64,000 bases of DNA from Amphritea sp. Its GTDB lineage: Bacteria; Pseudomonadota; Gammaproteobacteria; Pseudomonadales; Balneatricaceae. Below are positions 49,098-58,164 of the stretch, in pieces (the stretch's first letter is position 1; each line of letters starts with the position of its first letter). The notes beneath the pieces were generated by a model. The model made no database searches. It saw nothing but the letters and a program-made list of their open reading frames with translations, and was not told the DNA's origin. The position numbers and the translations under genes were made by a program. The DNA lies in NCBI RefSeq assembly GCF_016744155.1, contig NZ_JADGEW010000005.1:124001-188000 (forward strand). The letters run 5' to 3'.

Positions 49098-51362
49098 ATG
49101 CCAATTAAGTTAACTCCAAAAATCACCACGCTGTTTCAGCTATTGACTCTGTTTTTACTCTCTTTTTCAGTAAATGCAGAGTTTTACCTTACCTCCGATG
49201 AACAGAATTGGCTGACGCAGCGCGACCCCATAATTGTGGGTGTTGCCATTATTCCTCCCTACCTCTCGAATAAGCTGGATGGTGATACAGTCGAGGGACT
49301 GTCGCTTGATTACCTGAAGCTGATGGAAGCCTCTTTAGATACTGAATTTCAGTACCAAATTTTTGATAGCTACGGTGCGATGATTGAGGCTGCCAAACAG
49401 CGCTCTATTGACGTGGTCTTTGGTGCGACAAACACTGAACAGCGTAGACATTATCTTAACTTCACTAAGGTGTATTCACATCTGGCGAATAAAATTTTCA
49501 CTCAGAAAGGTAAGTATCAACAAGCCGAGATGAGTGACTTCAACGGTAAACGATTTGCCGTTCCAAGAGGGACAGCGCTGGTTAGTTATATCAGTAATAA
49601 CTATCCCGACATTGAGGTTGTTCAAGTTGAAAATCTGGGAAAAGCTTTCAATCTATTGACCGCTGGGGAGATTGATGGGGTTGGCTCCTATGCCTCAGCG
49701 GGCTACCTTTTCTCTTTTATGGAAGGTATTGATAATATCAGTATCGTGGGTAGTGTTGGTTTTGATTATCATATCTCTTTCGGGTCTCGAAATGATCAGC
49801 CGTTGCTGGGAACTCTGTTAGATAAAGCACTAGCAACAGTCACCGTTGAACAGAGAAGTGAAATAGAAAGTCGTTGGGTTCAGCCGGAAGACACCCAGAG
49901 AATTGATAAAGAGACCTATATAAACTCTCTTAAAATGCTGGGTTTTATCCTGACGGTTGCTGGACTGTTAATAGTGGTTTTTTGGAACAGAAGTCTGAAA
50001 CGGGAAGTGCTTTATCGGAAGGAAGTTCAGAAAGAGGTTAGCTTCCTTGCTTATCATGATGAACTGACTGGTGCTTACAACAGACAGTTCCTGATAGAGA
50101 CATTATCCGAATATACTCGCCTGGCCTATTCAGAAGACAGGTCTACCTGTGTGATATTGCTGGGGCTGGATAATTTTAGTTTGATTAATGAGTTTCATGG
50201 CCAGAAAATTGGCGATTATGTCCTTAATCGGATGAGTGAACGGCTTGAATCCCGCTTAAGTGGTGATGCTGTGTTAGCGCGTACCGGCGGTGATGAATTT
50301 ACGGTGTTACTCAGAAAAGCCAATAATCATGTTGTATTAAGTCATCTGGCAGATGTTCTGATTGCAGAAATTAGTTCGCCTATTGCTTATGGTGATCAGA
50401 GCTTTTCATTGACTGCTACCGCAGGAATATCAATACAGGCAGAGGAGTTGGATGAGCCTTTACGTTTGCTTGAGCAGGCCGACCTGGCGCTGCATGAAGC
50501 GAAGCGAAAAAATCGGGGTCACTATCTCTTTTATGCAATAGATATGAGTGACAAGTTAAAGGAAAGAGAGCAGCTGGCTAAAGCGTTGACCTATGCGTTG
50601 AATACCGAACAATTTTACCTGGATTACCAGCCCCAGGTTTCACTGGGTACTGGCGAGGTCATAGGTTTTGAAGCGCTGGCGCGTTGGCAGCATCCCGATA
50701 AGGGAAATATTCGACCAGATAAATTTATAGCTTTGGCTGAACAAGAAGGGTTGATCGTAACTCTGGGCGACCGTGTGTTGCGCTTAGCTTGTGAGCAGGG
50801 GCGTCAATGGCTGGATCAGGGATTGGTCTTTAAACGCATTGCAGTCAATGTGTCGGTAAAACAGTTTATCGAAGCTGATTTTGTCAGTAAAGTGCTCAAT
50901 ACCCTCGAGCAGGCCGGCTTTCCTCCCTCGAAGCTTGAACTGGAATTAACAGAATCTGTGTTTCTCGGTGATCGAAAGCTGGCGAAGGAAACGATGGAAA
51001 AGTTGACCTGTCAGGGGGTCTGTTTCGCTATCGATGATTTTGGTACCGGCTTTTCATCTTTGCTGTATCTGAAAGAGTTGCCTGTATCAAAGCTTAAATT
51101 GGATCAGGGCTTCATTCGAGGTATTACTAAGGATTATTCAAGTCTTCAAATTGTTAAAGCATCGCTGCAGATGGGACATGCGTTGAACATGGAGGTGATC
51201 GCTGAAGGGATAGAAACGCCTGAGGAGCAGAGTCTGTTAACAGAACTGCATTGTGAGCAAGCGCAGGGTTATCTTTTCAGTCGCCCTCTAAAATCGCAGC
51301 TGATCACGGCTGAAAAAATAGCTCAGATTCAGCAAAGTGTCATCCTTGTCACAGAAGCTTAA
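49098..51362 (+). CDS. Periplasmic-sensor GGDEF-EAL protein (c-di-GMP enzyme)
   Basis: A 754-residue membrane protein. A signal peptide precedes a bacterial extracellular solute-binding (SBP_bac_3) sensor (about 30-265: PIIVGVAIIPPYLSNK and VDVVFGATNTEQRR-type blocks). One membrane segment (LGFILTVAGLLIVVFW) follows, then a GGDEF domain with intact GGDEF at 397-401 (no clear RxxD inhibitory site before it), then an EAL domain with EAL at 525-527, plus DDFGTGFSSLLYLKELP and EGIETPEEQ. Both catalytic signatures are intact, so it may make or degrade c-di-GMP in response to a periplasmic ligand, probably an amino acid. It is followed by PAP2 and glycosyltransferase genes. Confidence 0.92.
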   Translation: MPIKLTPKITTLFQLLTLFLLSFSVNAEFYLTSDEQNWLTQRDPIIVGVAIIPPYLSNKLDGDTVEGLSLDYLKLMEASLDTEFQYQIFDSYGAMIEAAKQRSIDVVFGATNTEQRRHYLNFTKVYSHLANKIFTQKGKYQQAEMSDFNGKRFAVPRGTALVSYISNNYPDIEVVQVENLGKAFNLLTAGEIDGVGSYASAGYLFSFMEGIDNISIVGSVGFDYHISFGSRNDQPLLGTLLDKALATVTVEQRSEIESRWVQPEDTQRIDKETYINSLKMLGFILTVAGLLIVVFWNRSLKREVLYRKEVQKEVSFLAYHDELTGAYNRQFLIETLSEYTRLAYSEDRSTCVILLGLDNFSLINEFHGQKIGDYVLNRMSERLESRLSGDAVLARTGGDEFTVLLRKANNHVVLSHLADVLIAEISSPIAYGDQSFSLTATAGISIQAEELDEPLRLLEQADLALHEAKRKNRGHYLFYAIDMSDKLKEREQLAKALTYALNTEQFYLDYQPQVSLGTGEVIGFEALARWQHPDKGNIRPDKFIALAEQEGLIVTLGDRVLRLACEQGRQWLDQGLVFKRIAVNVSVKQFIEADFVSKVLNTLEQAGFPPSKLELELTESVFLGDRKLAKETMEKLTCQGVCFAIDDFGTGFSSLLYLKELPVSKLKLDQGFIRGITKDYSSLQIVKASLQMGHALNMEVIAEGIETPEEQSLLTELHCEQAQGYLFSRPLKSQLITAEKIAQIQQSVILVTEA

Positions 51363-51434
51363 ATACTCTTTAACGGTTCTGTAATGGTTGCTGAAGGACA
51401 ATGTTGCTAAATAGCATATATTGGACTTAAAACA

Positions 51435-51968
51435 GTGAATGTATTGCAGCAGCGATTAGTCGCATTTGATGTCTCTTTATACTACTTATGCTTTGGTACA
51501 AGTCGTCTACCAATGATGTCTACCGCTAGTCGTTGGATCTCAAAGCTTGGTAATGGAGGCCTGTATCTGGCTATCGGTTTGTTGATAGCTTGGTTTGAGT
51601 TGGAAAATGGGGCTGATTTTCTTATCACAGGGCTGGTTTTGTTCGCTATAGAGCTGCCTGTGTATATATGTCTTAAAAAAATCATAAAGCGAGACAGACC
51701 TTGTGATCGCTTTGATGATGTTACACCGCAAATTACTCCTTCAGATAAGTTTAGTTTACCGTCCGGTCATGCTGCTGCAGCGTTTGTCTTTGCGACTGCG
51801 CTGACCTACTACTATCCATCACTTATGCTAGTTGCTTATGGTGTTGCTTCGCTGATTGCACTGTCACGGGTTTTTCTCGGGGTGCACTACCCAACAGATA
51901 TTATTGCCGGTGCAGCACTGGGAATGGGTTCCGCCATTATTGGTTTGAATCTAGTAGAGCTAGTTTAG
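51435..51968 (+). CDS. PAP2-family membrane phosphatase
   Basis: A 177-residue protein with about five membrane segments and the tripartite PAP2 signature: KKIIKRDRPCD, SLPSGHAAAAF and SRVFLGVHYPTDIIAGA. Such enzymes dephosphorylate undecaprenyl pyrophosphate or lipid phosphates. The start is GTG. It lies 40 bases before the glycosyltransferase, so the pair is likely cotranscribed and may act in one glycan or lipid step. Confidence 0.9.
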   Translation: MNVLQQRLVAFDVSLYYLCFGTSRLPMMSTASRWISKLGNGGLYLAIGLLIAWFELENGADFLITGLVLFAIELPVYICLKKIIKRDRPCDRFDDVTPQITPSDKFSLPSGHAAAAFVFATALTYYYPSLMLVAYGVASLIALSRVFLGVHYPTDIIAGAALGMGSAIIGLNLVELV

Positions 51969-52008
51969 TTTCTTAATTCCAGAGCGTTGTTAATTCTAGA
52001 GAGTAGTG

Positions 52009-53028
52009 ATGAAAATTCTTTATGGTGTGCAGGCAACAGGTAATGGTCATATTACTCGGGCCCGGGTTATGGCTTCGGCGCTGGCGAATGAGGGCGTTGA
52101 GGTTGATTTTCTCTTTAGCGGTCGTGAAGCAGATAAGTTTTTCAATATGGAGCTTTTTGGTGACTATCAGGTACGCAGAGGGCTTACCTTTAGTGTTGCC
52201 AATGGAGGAATTGATCGATGGCGAACTCTGACTCAGAATAATCTGATTCAGGTAATTCGTGATGTTCGAGGAATAGACCTGGAGCAATATGATTTGATTA
52301 TCAGTGACTTTGAGCCGATTACCGCTTGGGCTGCGAAACTGCAGAAGAAACCTTGTATTGGAATAGCGCATCAGTATGCTTTTAGTTATCCGATTCCAGG
52401 TCCCGGTATTGGCTGGATGATGATGTTGATGATCCGTTTTTTTACGCCGGTTCAGCAAGGTATTGGCCTGCACTGGCATCACTTTGACGGGCCGATATTA
52501 CCACCCCTGATTGAGACTCAATCTTATCCAACTACTCAGCAAGCAGGCATGATTCTAGTGTATCTTCCATTTGAGAATCGAGAGCAAATTCGTCAGTGGC
52601 TAATACCTTTCAATGACTATGAGTTTCATGTCTATTGTGATGTTTCTACGGCCGAAGACGAGGGGCATATCCTCTGGCGCCCATTATCCCGGGAGGGTTT
52701 TAGGCGCGCTCAGGCTAGTTGCGATGGCGTCATTGCTAACTGTGGTTTTGGTTTGGCAAGCGAGGTTCTTCAAGCCGGTAAGAAACTACTTACGAAACCA
52801 TTGGCGGGTCAGCCTGAGCAAGTTTCTAATGCGGCTGTATTGGAGTACCTGGGTTTAGCTGAGGTGTTTCATCGATTGGAAGCAGAGCAGTTCTATCGTT
52901 GGGCGGGGCAGGCTTCGCCTGAACCGATAGTTTATCCTGATGTAGCGGCTACGTTGGCCCGCTGGATTCGTGGTGGCTGCGAGCAAAGTGCGACTGAGCT
53001 TGCCCGTGAGCTTTGGAACGCTGTTTAA
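52009..53028 (+). CDS. Glycosyltransferase-like protein (MJ1255/VC2487 family)
   Basis: A 339-residue protein from MKILYGVQATGNGHITRARVMA, a GT-B/GT28-like opening; a GTG one codon upstream is also open. Other landmarks are EQYDLIISDFEPITAWAAK, HQYAF, VIANCGFGLASEVLQAGKKLLTKPLAGQPEQVSNA (donor-site region) and a C-terminal Trp-rich helix. It belongs to a family annotated as glycosyltransferase or undecaprenyl-PP-MurNAc-type without proven reaction. It ends 65 bases from the convergent small RNA pair. Confidence 0.85.
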   Translation: MKILYGVQATGNGHITRARVMASALANEGVEVDFLFSGREADKFFNMELFGDYQVRRGLTFSVANGGIDRWRTLTQNNLIQVIRDVRGIDLEQYDLIISDFEPITAWAAKLQKKPCIGIAHQYAFSYPIPGPGIGWMMMLMIRFFTPVQQGIGLHWHHFDGPILPPLIETQSYPTTQQAGMILVYLPFENREQIRQWLIPFNDYEFHVYCDVSTAEDEGHILWRPLSREGFRRAQASCDGVIANCGFGLASEVLQAGKKLLTKPLAGQPEQVSNAAVLEYLGLAEVFHRLEAEQFYRWAGQASPEPIVYPDVAATLARWIRGGCEQSATELARELWNAV

Positions 53029-53092
53029 ACTGATCCATTGGCGACGTAGCAGAAAGTATGTAGCAAAGAAGAAGTGGTGAAAAGAGTTAGCT

Positions 53093-53286
53093 AAAAAAAG
53101 AGAGCACTCAGTTCCCCTTGAGTGCTCTCTTCAGACTTCCCTGGTATCCATGTCCCTGATGAAATCTATCTGGCTTCCTGCCGACGTCCTTGTATCCTTT
53201 TTCATCTTAATGGGTAAAGCTGTAGTCTGTTCCCTTCATCCGTGAAGGCAGTCGTTCCGTCAGAATCAGTATCCTATTTCATGGGG
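53093..53286 (-). ncRNA. Csr/Rsm-type CsrA-sequestering small RNA, copy B
   Basis: On the minus strand this unit of about 190 nt carries eleven GGA motifs, including AGGATA, CGGAT, AAGGAT, AGGACG, AGGAAG, GGGAC, TGGATA, GGGAAG and AGGGGAA. Several sit in hairpin loops: CCTTC-ACGGAT-GAAGG (53233-53248), GGC-AGGAA-GCC (53172-53182), and the terminator itself, a perfect 12-bp stem AGAGAGCACTCA/TGAGTGCTCTCT (53099-53130) with loop AGGGGAAC and a 7-T tail. No open frame has family similarity. This is the architecture of CsrB, RsmY and RsmZ, which bind many CsrA dimers. The 5' end is inferred from TATAGT (53293-53298) and is uncertain by a few bases. Confidence 0.85.
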
Positions 53287-53292
53287 ATTGAA

Positions 53293-53322
53293 ACTATAGG
53301 AAAAAATCCTATTCTGCTTTGC
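53293..53322 (-). promoter_or_regulatory. Promoter and shared dyad of small RNA copy B
   Basis: Minus strand: GCAAAGCAGAA, then the dyad TAGGA-TTTTT-TCCTA (53297-53311), then -10 TATAGT (53293-53298) overlapping its end. The same block, with the same 5-base spacer, precedes copy A. No -35 consensus is present, which points to an activator-dependent promoter. Confidence 0.65.
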
Positions 53323-53356
53323 AGTATGGATCTATGGGCAAATATTTATTCCAGGC

Positions 53357-53537
53357 AAAAAAAAGAGAACACTAAGTTCCCCTTTAGTGTTCTCTATACA
53401 TGGCATCCATTTTCCTTGCGGGGCTAATCCACGGCTTCCTGCCAGCAATCCTTGCTTCCTATCCCGCTTGTCTTGGCCATCCAGTGTTCTGTCCCGAACA
53501 TTACCCTTCCTGAAGCACATCATGTTCGAATTACATG
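53357..53537 (-). ncRNA. Csr/Rsm-type CsrA-sequestering small RNA, copy A
   Basis: On the minus strand, about 180 nt with eleven GGA motifs (AGGAAG three times, GGGAC, TGGAT three times, GGGAT, AGGAT, AGGAAA, GGGGAA). Loop-presented motifs include TGTTC-GGGACA-GAACA (53485-53500), AGCAA-GGA-TTGCT (53444-53456) and GGC-AGGAA-GCC (53433-53443, identical to copy B). The terminator is a perfect 12-bp stem AGAGAACACTAA/TTAGTGTTCTCT (53364-53395) with the same loop AGGGGAAC and an 8-T tail. It lies directly upstream of copy B on the same strand, so the two are a tandem pair. Outside the terminator loop and the GGC-AGGAA-GCC unit the copies are diverged. The 5' end is inferred. Confidence 0.85.
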
Positions 53538-53543
53538 TAGATA

Positions 53544-53576
53544 TATATAGGAATAATTCCTATTTTTCTGCTTCGC
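53544..53576 (-). promoter_or_regulatory. Promoter and shared dyad of small RNA copy A
   Basis: Minus strand: GCGAAGCAGAAAAA, the dyad TAGGA-ATTAT-TCCTA (53548-53562), then -10 TATATA (53544-53549). It matches the copy B promoter block except for three extra A. Confidence 0.65.
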
Positions 53577-53626
53577 AATAATATGCAGCTGCTAAGGGTG
53601 TTGATTGTTATATTCAGCTCAGAGGA

Positions 53627-53655
53627 TAGACAAGTAATGCGCTTGGACATAAACT
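53627..53655 (+). promoter_or_regulatory. Candidate promoter of the TPP leader/thiD
   Basis: TAGACA (-35, 53627-53632), a 17-base spacer, then TAAACT (-10, 53650-53655). The predicted start near 53662 coincides with the 5' edge of the TPP aptamer. Confidence 0.5.
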
Positions 53656-53656
53656 A

Positions 53657-53779
53657 TACAGATCTTGTCGGGGTGCCCATTATGGCTGAGAGTTGGTGAA
53701 AACCAATAACCCGCGAACCTGATCCGGTTAGTGCCGGCGTAGGAAATCGAGATAAGCCGTAATACCTCTCTATCTGTAT
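53657..53779 (+). promoter_or_regulatory. TPP (THI-box) riboswitch before thiD-thiC
   Basis: The conserved aptamer words appear in order: CGGGGTGCCC, GGCTGAGAG, ACCCGCGAACCTGATCCGG and GTGCCGGCGTAGGAAA. An outer helix ATACAGAT/ATCTGTAT (53656-53663 with 53772-53779) may be part of the expression platform. It should lower thiD-thiC expression when thiamine pyrophosphate is plentiful, probably by acting on initiation or an early stop of transcription; no separate T-tract terminator is obvious. Confidence 0.95.
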
Positions 53780-53811
53780 TCGGTTTAGCTCATATAGCTG
53801 GACCTGAACAG

Positions 53812-54624
53812 ATGTCTGAAAAAAATATTCCTATTGCTTTGACTATTGCTGGTTCTGACAGTGGTGGTGGCGCGGGCATTCAAGCCGATTTGAAAGCTTT
53901 TTCTGCATTGGGCGCTTATGGTGCCTCTGTTATTACTGCCGTGACTGCGCAAAATACCTGTGAAGTACGGGCGATCCATCCTGTGCCGATTAAGGTGGTC
54001 AGTGAGCAAATTAATGCCGTATTCGATGACCTCAAAGTTGATGCTGTAAAGACCGGTATGCTGGGTGATGCTGAAACGGTTGCTTGTGTGGCTGATTGTC
54101 TGAGTCGTTATAAGCCTGCGTTGTTAATAGTAGATCCGGTTATGGTGGCTAAAAGCGGCGATGCATTATTACTTGATAGCGCTGTGGATATGTTGAAAAA
54201 ACGCCTGATTCCCCTGGCTTCTCTGATTACTCCTAACCTTCCGGAAGCCGCTGTGCTACTAGGCTGTGCTGAGCCAACAACTCTTGCACAGATGGAAATG
54301 ATGACGAAGCGATTAATGGAGCTGGGTGCCGGTGCTGTTCTGCTTAAAGGTGGGCATCTTGAGAACAGTGCTGAGGCAACTGACCTTTTCTACGACGGTG
54401 AGCAGATGGTCCGTTTGAGTTCCCCGCGTCTGCTTACTAAGAATACCCATGGTACCGGCTGTACGCTTGCTTCCGCTATTGCTGCGGGAGTTGCTGCGGG
54501 TTTAGATACTTTGACAGCCGTTAAACAGGCGAAAGAATATATTGATGCAGCGATTGCGGCTGCAGATGGTTTGCAAGTTGGGCAGGGGCATGGCCCTGTG
54601 CATCATTTTTATAAATATTGGTAG
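53812..54624 (+). CDS. thiD: Hydroxymethylpyrimidine/phosphomethylpyrimidine kinase
   Basis: A 270-residue ribokinase-fold HMP(-P) kinase: PIALTIAGSDSGGGAGIQADLKAF at the start, VDAVKTGMLGDAE, VDPVMVAKSGDALL, LITPNLPEAAVLLG, VLLKGGHLE and the catalytic NTHGTGCTLASAIAAG near the C-terminus. It phosphorylates HMP twice for thiamine synthesis. It follows the TPP riboswitch and precedes thiC by 54 bases. Confidence 0.96.
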   Translation: MSEKNIPIALTIAGSDSGGGAGIQADLKAFSALGAYGASVITAVTAQNTCEVRAIHPVPIKVVSEQINAVFDDLKVDAVKTGMLGDAETVACVADCLSRYKPALLIVDPVMVAKSGDALLLDSAVDMLKKRLIPLASLITPNLPEAAVLLGCAEPTTLAQMEMMTKRLMELGAGAVLLKGGHLENSAEATDLFYDGEQMVRLSSPRLLTKNTHGTGCTLASAIAAGVAAGLDTLTAVKQAKEYIDAAIAAADGLQVGQGHGPVHHFYKYW

Positions 54625-56559
<1,935 letters not shown>

Positions 56560-56582
56560 ACCTTAGGGGTATTCTTGCTAAC

Positions 56583-56611
56583 AAAAAGCCGCTTTAATTA
56601 GCGGCTTTTTT
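56583..56611. terminator. Terminator of thiC, probably bidirectional
   Basis: A perfect 11-bp stem AAAAAGCCGCT/AGCGGCTTTTT around TTAATT with T-runs on both strands. It lies between thiC and the convergent deoxyribosyltransferase gene. Confidence 0.93.
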
Positions 56612-56632
56612 GTGGCAACTTGTAATTCAGAC

Positions 56633-57166
56633 TTAGCTTTTTATCTGTTTCAAAACTTGTTCAAAAACATGCAAATGATTTTCCATATTTTCCGGTAATG
56701 TATCCGTCAGCAGGCCGCCTAGCTGATCTGCAGCACCCACCATCATCAGATTGTCAGCCATCGCAAAGGATTCAATGCTAAACCCGTCAGCATCGCTGGT
56801 GGTTCCTTCGACTCTCTCAGAATAGACACGACCATCCAGGCTATAACCCCAGACCGGTTTTTTAAGTGCGGTTATATAGCCCATTTCAAAGGCGGTGCCT
56901 ACGTCCATGCTGGGTCCCCGGAAGGGAGTCATATTAGCAATAATCAGATCGCAGCTGTCCATCAGGCTGATGTTGGCTTGAAAGATGGCAAGACCTGCCT
57001 CAAAGGGCAATAACTCTGACAAGTCCAGTTCGGTATCCAGCGGGAAGTGTCCTGAAAAACCGTATTGCTGGCAAAGTTTTTTCTTTGCGGCGCCTAGTTC
57101 ATCAGCGTTAGGCCAAAATACATCGGGGCCAGCTAGATAGATGGATCGCTGCGCCATATTACTCAT
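56633..57166 (-). CDS. Nucleoside 2-deoxyribosyltransferase-like protein
   Basis: A 177-residue protein of the NDT/MazG-linked deoxyribosyltransferase fold: RSIYLAGPDVFWPNADELG, DSCDLIIANMTPFRGPSMDVGTAFEMGYITALKKPVWGY. The Asp and Glu (TAFEMG) match the family's active-site positions. It would exchange or hydrolyse the base of a deoxynucleoside (salvage or clearing). The start could also be ATG 57157 (MAQRS). It overlaps the DUF5062 gene by 8 bases in the ATG 57166 form. Confidence 0.86.
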   Translation of the reverse strand: MSNMAQRSIYLAGPDVFWPNADELGAAKKKLCQQYGFSGHFPLDTELDLSELLPFEAGLAIFQANISLMDSCDLIIANMTPFRGPSMDVGTAFEMGYITALKKPVWGYSLDGRVYSERVEGTTSDADGFSIESFAMADNLMMVGAADQLGGLLTDTLPENMENHLHVFEQVLKQIKS

Positions 57167-57422
57167 CCAGCAGCGGGTGGTCTTTTGGTAGTTGACGGCT
57201 GATCCATAGTGCTAGCTTATGCTTCATATTGGGTTCGTTATCCTCGCCCTTGGCCAGAGGCTGGATTAGTTTGTCCAGCACCAGGAGACGGTAGATCGCT
57301 TTAATTTTATCCCCAGCGCTATCAGTAGCTTCAAATTTTCCTGCGCCTCGGGTCGTCATATATACACCGCCAATACGGATCGCTTCTTTTACCAATTCAG
57401 CTTCATGCTTAAGCTTTTTCAT
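57159..57422 (-). CDS. DUF5062 family protein
   Basis: An 87-residue protein from MKKLKHEAELVKEAIRIGGVYM; GGAG lies 6 bases upstream of this ATG, better than the open start six codons earlier. KIKAIYRLLVLDKLIQPLAK and NMKHKLALWISRQLPKDHPL are the family blocks. The function is unknown. It is translationally coupled to the deoxyribosyltransferase-like gene. Confidence 0.8.
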   Translation of the reverse strand: MKKLKHEAELVKEAIRIGGVYMTTRGAGKFEATDSAGDKIKAIYRLLVLDKLIQPLAKGEDNEPNMKHKLALWISRQLPKDHPLLDE

Positions 57423-57578
57423 CGTATTCTCCAACAGCATTGATATGGATATTTTCTGCCACTATCGCATAGCTGCCGGATCGAGGTAAATATATTAAAT
57501 AAGAATTTACCGGGATGCCTGAATCGTCCCGGTAATTAGGAGATGTTTACTTAAGGAAAGGACTCGTTTTGAACTTCC

Positions 57579-58043
57579 TTAGTGGCTGATCATGCCATGG
57601 GGCTTATCTGACATGACCTGTTTAAAGGTCGATTGTGAAAAGCAGAGCAGATCCTCGTGATCACCTGCTTCCATGTAACAATCAGGTTCTTCTGCAAGGT
57701 GATCGTCCCAGATCACTTGCATGTTATATGCCTGGCCTAATGCTGGGACGGCACCTTTGTTACAGTCGCGAAACAGAATTTTTACGTCCCTTTGAGCTGC
57801 CGGAGAAAAGACTCGCCCCATCTGGCGGTTGATCGCTTGAAGATCGACTCGCCGATCAGACGGGACCACGGCCATCATGAAGCCTTCATCATCTCTGAGA
57901 ACTACACCTTTGGCCATTCGGCGGGCAGGCACATGAGCGGAGATAGCAGTACTGAGAGAGGTTTCTCTATAGGGGTGACGAATCAGGCGATAGGGAATAT
58001 CACCCCGGTTGAGATAATTTTGTAGAGTGGGAGATACAGACAT
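57579..58043 (-). CDS. YbaK/ProX-type aminoacyl-tRNA editing domain protein
   Basis: A 154-residue single-domain protein from MSVSPTLQNYLNRGDIPYRLIRHP, with AGGAGG 8 bases upstream; the longer frame to 58148 is not supported. VVLRDDEGFMMAVVPSDRRVDLQAI and DCNKGAVPALGQAYNMQVIWDD match the YbaK/aaRS editing fold, with a central Lys in NKGAVPALG. It likely hydrolyses mischarged tRNA. It is divergent from the MBL hydrolase. Confidence 0.85.
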   Translation of the reverse strand: MSVSPTLQNYLNRGDIPYRLIRHPYRETSLSTAISAHVPARRMAKGVVLRDDEGFMMAVVPSDRRVDLQAINRQMGRVFSPAAQRDVKILFRDCNKGAVPALGQAYNMQVIWDDHLAEEPDCYMEAGDHEDLLCFSQSTFKQVMSDKPHGMISH

Positions 58044-58164
58044 CTTTAAAACCTCCTGACAGTAGTTACTGTCTGTCCTGGAGTCTGTTACATACTGGCA
58101 TATCGAAGGATAGTTCAGAAATAGGTATACTGCGGGATCAGTTTTCAACTACCACGGCGTCACT

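Noticed and set aside
53093-53130. The hairpin as a terminator of the plus-strand glycosyltransferase gene
   Set aside because: The A-run lies on the left, so the T-tract is on the minus strand; on the plus strand there is no T-run after the stem.
53242-53581. Two short plus-strand frames of 61 and 64 codons
   Set aside because: They are antisense to the predicted small RNAs, span their terminator stems, and show no family similarity or ribosome-binding site.
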